Source: JAJISG01 sp964347345 (GTDB taxonomy: Archaea; Thermoplasmatota; Thermoplasmata; RBG-16-68-12; JAJISG01). Taken from it: a DNA stretch of 64,000 nucleotides. The DNA is taken from assembly GCA_964347345.1 (NCBI GenBank), contig CAYFYB010000002.1:81183-145182 (forward strand), written 5' to 3'. A program made the translations under genes and the position numbers. Shown here piece by piece: positions 59,850 through 64,000 of the stretch. The number at the start of each line of letters is the position of its first letter. Positions within the stretch are counted from its first letter, which is position 1. The notes below the pieces were generated by a model that was given only the letters and a program-made list of their open reading frames with translations, ran no database searches and had not been told where the DNA came from.

Positions 59850-59983
59850 GGGCCCCCATAGGAAGGATGTGGAATAAGGGTCTTTCTGCAGGCTCGTCGC
59901 CTTGCACCTCTCCCTCGGCCCTAGGACTGGCAGAATTCATTGACGAGGGAGCGCTCGTTGGGGTCACGAAGAAGAGTGCAGGA

Positions 59984-60337
59984 CTACTCCTCCCCCGGTT
60001 CGTGGACCCAGAGAAGGTGTCCCTCTGGGTCTTCCGTAGTGAGGACCTTTCCGATGAAGTCCATGTCCACCACTTTGGCCTTCACGCCCTGCTTCCTCAG
60101 GTAGGCATGGAACTTCCCCAGGCCTTTTTCCAACCTGAAGGTCACTATGGGGGAGTTGCCCTGACCCTCCTCCACTTGGAAGAGACCGATGGTCAGGTTG
60201 CCGCCGTCGAACCTGGCCGCCCCTTTCCTCGCCTCCAAGAGGCGGAGACCCAGGACGTCGCCGAAGAAGCGGATGGCCTTCTCAAGGTCCTTAACCAAGA
60301 ACCAGATGTGGCTTACGACGCTGCTCGTCAAGACCAT
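59984..60337 (-). CDS. glyoxalase/VOC superfamily protein
   Basis: A 117-residue single-domain VOC protein with VVSHIWFLVKDLEKAIRFFG at the start, LGLRLLEARKGAARFDGG in the middle and FIGKVLTTEDPEGHLLWVHE at the end. The two beta-alpha-beta3 units and potential metal residues (H10 and E near 113) fit glyoxalase or epimerase relatives. The reaction cannot be assigned. It lies 27 bases upstream of no gene but is followed by nothing on its strand until nop5. Confidence 0.8.
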   Translation of the reverse strand: MVLTSSVVSHIWFLVKDLEKAIRFFGDVLGLRLLEARKGAARFDGGNLTIGLFQVEEGQGNSPIVTFRLEKGLGKFHAYLRKQGVKAKVVDMDFIGKVLTTEDPEGHLLWVHEPGEE

Positions 60338-60364
60338 GCTATCATGGGGTTCTACGCGCGGGCC

Positions 60365-61363
60365 TTACTTACCTCTTGACTCCAAGACTTCCTTCTTAAG
60401 GGAGGAAAGCTCCTCCGGACGGAGGATCCCCACCTCGGTGATGAAGCCTGTAATGTACCTGGCGGGGGTCACGTCGAAGGCAGGGTTACGAGCCCTGCTC
60501 CCTTGAGGGGCGATGAGCTCGCTTCCGACCTTCTTGACCTCCTGCTCGTCCCTCTCCTCAATCGGTATCTCCGTGCCATCGCGGATGGAGAAATCGAAGG
60601 TGCTCACCGGTGCCGCCACGTAGAAGGGGATGCCGTTCTCCTTGGCGAGAACGGCCTTCTCATAGGTCCCGATCTTGTTGGCCACGTCCCCGTTGCCCGC
60701 TATTCTGTCGGCTCCAACGATGACCAGGTCCACCTCCTGGCGGGCCATGAGGAGGCCGGCGGCGTTGTCGGCTATAACGGTATGGTCGATGCCGTCCTGG
60801 GCAAGCTCCCAGGCCGTCAGCTTTGCCCCCTGAAGTCTTGGCCTGGTCTCGTCCACGAAGACAAAGACCTTCCTGCCTTCCTCCTTGGCAGCCCTGATGG
60901 GGGCCAGAGCGGTGCCGTAGTCCACCGTTGCCAGGGCGCCAGCGTTGCAGTGGGTGAGGACCCTGGAACCCTCTCGGACGATGTTCAGACCGTGCCTTCC
61001 GATGGCCCTGCACCTTCTCTCGCTGTCCTCCGCGTATTCCTCAGCGACCTTCACCAGATCCTTACCCTTCCTGGAGGCCTCCAGCATCAGCTCCGTTGCG
61101 TAGAAGAGGTCGTGGCCTGTGGGGCGCGTGGACCTCAGGTGGCGGGCCACCTCCTCCAGGTCCCGGCCCTGGAGCTGGGCCTGGGCCATCCCGTAGGCCG
61201 CGGCGGCGCCTATCGCAGGCGCGCCTCTCACCACCATCTCTGTTATGGCGAAGGCCACGTCCTTGTAGTTCCTGGCCTCAAAGATCCTGAACTCTCCGGG
61301 CAGCAGCCGCTGGTCGATGAGTTTGACGATCTCCCCGTCCATCCAGACTGTCTTGACATCCAT
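60365..61363 (-). CDS. mtnA: S-methyl-5-thioribose-1-phosphate isomerase / aIF2B-like isomerase
   Basis: A protein of about 332 residues in the MtnA/aIF2B/ribose-1,5-bisphosphate isomerase family. It has VVRGAPAIGAAAAYG near residue 48, VLTHCNAGALATVDYGTA (catalytic Cys) near 150, VDETRPRLQGAKLTAWEL near 190 and GADRIAGNGDVANKIGTY (catalytic Asp) near 235. These match MtnA, which isomerises methylthioribose-1-phosphate in methionine salvage. I prefer ATG 61363 (MDVKTVWMDG) to 61390, because a TATA-like box near 61408 would start the mRNA about 61382. Confidence 0.92.
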   Translation of the reverse strand: MDVKTVWMDGEIVKLIDQRLLPGEFRIFEARNYKDVAFAITEMVVRGAPAIGAAAAYGMAQAQLQGRDLEEVARHLRSTRPTGHDLFYATELMLEASRKGKDLVKVAEEYAEDSERRCRAIGRHGLNIVREGSRVLTHCNAGALATVDYGTALAPIRAAKEEGRKVFVFVDETRPRLQGAKLTAWELAQDGIDHTVIADNAAGLLMARQEVDLVIVGADRIAGNGDVANKIGTYEKAVLAKENGIPFYVAAPVSTFDFSIRDGTEIPIEERDEQEVKKVGSELIAPQGSRARNPAFDVTPARYITGFITEVGILRPEELSSLKKEVLESRGK

Positions 61364-61416
61364 GGGGCTACCGCCGACGGCCACTCTCATGGGCTCATCC
61401 CATAAAAGTTGGGAGC

Positions 61417-61872
61417 TCAGGCCCTCCTCAGGGAGCGGAGCAGCTGGGCTAGCTTGGGGGGTTCCAGGGTCTTCTTCATTTCCCTGGCTAGGGAGCCGTA
61501 GTACGCCACCTGCTCCTCAACCCTGTCTAGCTCCTCCATCATCTGGGCCTCTTCACGGTCCAGCTGCTTCATGGCCCTCTCAAGATCCCGCTTGCGCTGC
61601 ATCCACCCTCGATAATCCGTCCAGATGGCGTGCGCATCCACCATTCCCCTACCTAGCCCGTGTGGTGGAAACTCTTGGACATCACGCCTGCTCGCGATCG
61701 GCTCGAGCATGGCCTCCCTCATGACTGCCAGCTCCCTCTTCACGGCCTCGTGTTCTGCCCGCAGCGCCTCCCGCTCCCTGTGGAGCTTCTCCAGGCGACT
61801 CTCCAGCTTCGTCTTGCGGGAGCGCCACTTCTCCCATTCCTCGAGCGCTATGAGTACGTTAGAAGGTTCCAT
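61417..61872 (-). CDS. coiled-coil protein of unknown function
   Basis: A protein of about 151 residues beginning MEPSNVLIALEEWEKWRSRK, with two long charged helices. The first is rich in LESRLEKLHREREALRAEHE heptads; the second contains DLERAMKQLDREEAQMMEEL. A short conserved-looking loop (FPPHGLGRGMVDAHAIWTDY) joins them. The TATA-like TTTATAC about 25 bases upstream of 61872 supports this start. No function can be assigned. Confidence 0.65.
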   Translation of the reverse strand: MEPSNVLIALEEWEKWRSRKTKLESRLEKLHREREALRAEHEAVKRELAVMREAMLEPIASRRDVQEFPPHGLGRGMVDAHAIWTDYRGWMQRKRDLERAMKQLDREEAQMMEELDRVEEQVAYYGSLAREMKKTLEPPKLAQLLRSLRRA

Positions 61873-61928
61873 CCTGGCAACGACCTCAATCCGTCGCGGC
61901 GTATAAATAGGTGCCGTCCTGCCTGGCT

Positions 61929-62267
61929 TCAGCGCTTGCCTTCCGTCTCTCCCGGAGTGAGGGCGTTCAGGACCCTGAGCACCATGTCCCACAGGGCATC
62001 CTCCGAGACATCGAAACCTAGGCTTAGGTCGATGTCCTCCATACGGCCGCAGCCGACGACCTTGAGGAGGGGGCGCTCGTCCTTGACGTCCAGCACCTCC
62101 AGCTTTGCGGTGAGGTTGTCGCCCTTTCGCTCCGTGGAGAGGTGGAGGGCGAAGCCCCTGCCCTTAAGCGCTGCGCGCAGCTCCGACATTGCGGACTTCT
62201 TGGCGGACTCCTTCGTCATATCCTTCGAGGCCGCATCGGATGCTCCCCCTAAAAGGTTGCCGCCCAC
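61929..62267 (-). CDS. hypothetical protein
   Basis: A 112-residue protein with a Ser/Ala-rich start and a mixed alpha/beta core (SELRAALKGRGFALHLSTER, LTAKLEVLDVKDERPLLKVV, ALWDMVLRVLNALTPGE). The start is uncertain; an ATG at 62189 would give 86 residues and keep the whole predicted core. No family was recognised. It lies between tRNA-Val and the coiled-coil gene. Confidence 0.6.
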   Translation of the reverse strand: MGGNLLGGASDAASKDMTKESAKKSAMSELRAALKGRGFALHLSTERKGDNLTAKLEVLDVKDERPLLKVVGCGRMEDIDLSLGFDVSEDALWDMVLRVLNALTPGETEGKR

Positions 62268-62318
62268 TACGAGGGTGATATCAAAAGAGATTTAATTCGT
62301 CTCATCCTATGTAGGCGT

Positions 62319-62391
62319 GGGCTCATAGTCTAGCGGTTATGACGTCGCCCTCACACGGCGAAGGTCGCCGGTTCGAATCCGGCTGAGCCCA
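62319..62391 (+). tRNA. trnV: tRNA-Val (CAC)
   Basis: All arms are standard: acceptor GGGCTCA/TGAGCCC with discriminator A, D-arm GTCT/TGAC with a wobble pair, anticodon stem TCGCC/GGCGA, loop CTCACAC with anticodon CAC, and T-arm GCCGG/CCGGC around TTCGAAT. It has no intron, unlike the other two tRNA genes here. Confidence 0.96.
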
Positions 62392-62674
62392 CTTCTTAAT
62401 TCTCGAACGCCTTCCCTGCCTGGGTTGCCAAAGAAGGGAGATAGGATCTAGTTGCTCACGTAGAACGGAAGCTACACGGCAAGCGAGCTTCTCGGAAGAC
62501 AAGGAAATGAGAATCTAGCCACGCCTCTAGACGGTCCTAAGTTTCAACTGAATGGGAATGCGTGGGTCAGGCGTGCAGACACCCACTCCTATGGCCCTGC
62601 TGTTGGCATGTCTACCCTCATTCACCGTGGTGGGCCTATCGCTCATGGGATGGCTGGCTGGCCTACGAGTAAGG

Positions 62675-64000
62675 CTAAAGACCCTCCTCCCCCAGCTCCG
62701 CTTTGTCCGCCGCTGCAGTGCTTCTTTCGGCCGCCATGGCTGTTGGCGTCACATCGACGAACACCTTCGTCGGCTTTGGCCTCTCCGCCACGATCGCGTG
62801 GGGATCAGGATGCCAACTCTCCCCTGAGAGCATCTGAGGGGAGGAGGTGTGGTCCTTAGGTGGGACAATGGCGAAACGGCTTATCGCTTTGACTCCGTCT
62901 ACGATGCTGACATCGGACTCCGTCGGACCATAGTAAAGGGTAGCAGTCACGCGGTAGATACCGATGGGGCCAACCCACTGGTCCGTCGCGAATTCAGGTC
63001 CGCCAAGGACCTGTCTAGGACGCAGGAGAACAACCGGTGATGTCAGCGTGGCGACGATTTCGCCAGTCTCCCGATCAGATATTTCATAGACGACCTGCGC
63101 GTAGATGTCAAGGGTGCCCAGGTTCACGACTTTGGCATACAGGACCTGTGGCGTGCCCTCATAGGCCCTTCGCCAGTCGGGCCACGTCCTCTTGAGCTTG
63201 CCCAAGAGTTCTCCGGGAGGTGGCGGGCTCACGATCACGTCTTCGGAGACCAGGCCCGAGAGTCCATCGTTATCGGTCACCGTTAGGGTCACGCTGTAAG
63301 TCCCCGCTGCTTCATACGAGTGTGCGGCTGTCACGCCACTCCCCGTCGTGCCGTCGCCGAAATCCCACGAGTAGGATACGATGCGGCCATCGGGGTCATA
63401 GGAGCCAGACGCGTCAAAGGTCACCGTCTCGCCAACGATGGGCTCGGCAGGTTGGAACGTGAAGCTGGCCACCGGAGGCGCCAGCGATGTAACCTCGACG
63501 GTATGTGACTGGCTGTCCACGTCCCCATCCGCTTCGGACACCGTCAACGTGACGGCGTAGTCGCCGGCGGCCGCGTACGTCCAGGTCGGCGAAACCGCCG
63601 TCGAGTCCACGAGGCCGTCCCCGTCCAGGTCCCAGGCCCAGGAGACGATGCTGTCGTAAGAGACCGACTGGTCGGAGAAGGTCACCACCTCACCTTCCAA
63701 AGGCGTCGGAGGAGACCAGGTGAAGTCGGCCACGGGATCCACGTCCAGCACGGTGATGGACGCCGATGCCTTGTCGCTGTTGCCGGCGCTGTCCGTCACC
63801 GTCAGGTTCACGGTGTAGACGTCGTCGTCGGCGTAGGTGTGCGTCGGGTGCTGGGCGACGCTGGTCCCACCGTCCCCGAACTCCCAGGACCAGGAGACGA
63901 TGTCCTCCGGGCCGTCCGGGTCCGTCGACAGGTCCGTGAAGGACACGCTGGCCCCCTCCTGGGGCGTCAAGGGGGACCAGTCGAAGGCGGCCGTGGGGGG
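62675..64000 (-). CDS. PKD-repeat surface protein (C-terminal part, cut by window edge)
   Basis: The reading frame is open from beyond the right edge to a stop at 62675 and holds about 440 residues. Three PKD domains are complete, each with the WxFGDG or WDLDGDG core (SWSWEFGDGGT, SWAWDLDGDG, SYSWDFGDGTT), and another begins at the right edge (AAFDWSP). They are followed by about 190 non-PKD residues of beta-rich sequence (YAKVVNLGTLDIYAQVVYEI and onward) and a hydrophilic, Ala/Glu-rich tail with no visible membrane anchor. PKD proteins are usually secreted and involved in adhesion or in substrate binding beside hydrolases. Confidence 0.85.
   Translation of the reverse strand, partial: PPTAAFDWSPLTPQEGASVSFTDLSTDPDGPEDIVSWSWEFGDGGTSVAQHPTHTYADDDVYTVNLTVTDSAGNSDKASASITVLDVDPVADFTWSPPTPLEGEVVTFSDQSVSYDSIVSWAWDLDGDGLVDSTAVSPTWTYAAAGDYAVTLTVSEADGDVDSQSHTVEVTSLAPPVASFTFQPAEPIVGETVTFDASGSYDPDGRIVSYSWDFGDGTTGSGVTAAHSYEAAGTYSVTLTVTDNDGLSGLVSEDVIVSPPPPGELLGKLKRTWPDWRRAYEGTPQVLYAKVVNLGTLDIYAQVVYEISDRETGEIVATLTSPVVLLRPRQVLGGPEFATDQWVGPIGIYRVTATLYYGPTESDVSIVDGVKAISRFAIVPPKDHTSSPQMLSGESWHPDPHAIVAERPKPTKVFVDVTPTAMAAERSTAAADKAELGEEGL

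Noticed and set aside
60503..61405. Plus-strand 300-codon frame opposite mtnA
   Set aside because: Antisense shadow; the minus strand holds all MtnA catalytic motifs.
1..64000. CRISPR array or insertion sequence
   Set aside because: No regularly spaced 25-40 base repeats, transposase frames or terminal inverted repeats were noticed on reading.

Overview
The window reads as one stretch of a high-GC archaeal chromosome, probably from the Thermoplasmatota (inferred). Supporting signs are: DNA polymerase D large subunit, RNA polymerase with B in one piece, Spt5, aEF-1beta, aIF5A, Nop5, archaeosine synthase RaSEA and archaemetzincin; a solitary 5S rRNA gene; two zinc-containing 7Fe ferredoxins; a Ras/Rab-like small GTPase; and many genes whose start codon lies 25-30 bases after a TATA-like box (leaderless transcripts). 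A 100-N scaffold gap at 33038-33137 shows it is a draft or metagenome assembly.

Layout. 1-5.98 kb: RNA polymerase operon rpoH-rpoB-rpoA1 (minus), preceded by a tRNA-Lys gene that appears to carry three introns. 6.2-12.0 kb: small zinc-finger protein, aEF-1beta, MscS channel, amino-acid permease fused to two Usp domains, Ras-like GTPase, prepilin peptidase. 12.2-16.4 kb: lone 5S rRNA, a thioredoxin-like gene broken by a stop codon, PolD large subunit. 16.5-22.4 kb: aminotransferase, glycosyltransferase, GT-C-like membrane protein, two HTH regulators, flavin reductase, tRNA-Thr with a 12-nt intron. 22.7-27.2 kb: complete branched-chain amino-acid ABC transporter arranged tail to tail, followed by decayed gene fragments to 28 kb. 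28.1-32.6 kb: multi-zinc-ribbon/SAP membrane protein, RaSEA, a frameshifted secreted protein, DUF5611 protein, cation efflux protein. 32.6-38.6 kb: the minus-strand unit ftsZ-ftsZ-secE-spt5-rpl11-rpl1-rpl10-rpl12. 38.9-47.6 kb: Rieske protein, NAD(P)H-hydrate repair enzyme, duplicated ferredoxins, MFS transporter, M20 peptidase, archaemetzincin, RtcB RNA ligase, a broken membrane gene. 47.7-54.9 kb: acetyltransferase, ABC-2 exporter with a ribbon-helix-helix-like regulator, agmatinase with aIF5A. 55-64 kb: acyl-CoA synthetase, Na+/solute symporter with a 33-residue partner, thioredoxin, Nop5, VOC protein, MtnA-type isomerase, tRNA-Val, and the 3' end of a PKD-repeat surface protein.

The metabolic genes fit a heterotroph that takes up amino acids, peptides and fatty acids. 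The most unusual content is in RNA and architecture: a three-intron tRNA-Lys, a 12-nt intron in tRNA-Thr, an Spt5 with a large extra beta-rich N-terminal domain, and six convergent gene pairs whose stop codons interlock in the same four bases (CTAG or CTAA). Four or five genes are broken by in-frame stops or frameshifts; these could be real decay or assembly errors. No CRISPR array, insertion sequence, prophage or intein was recognised.
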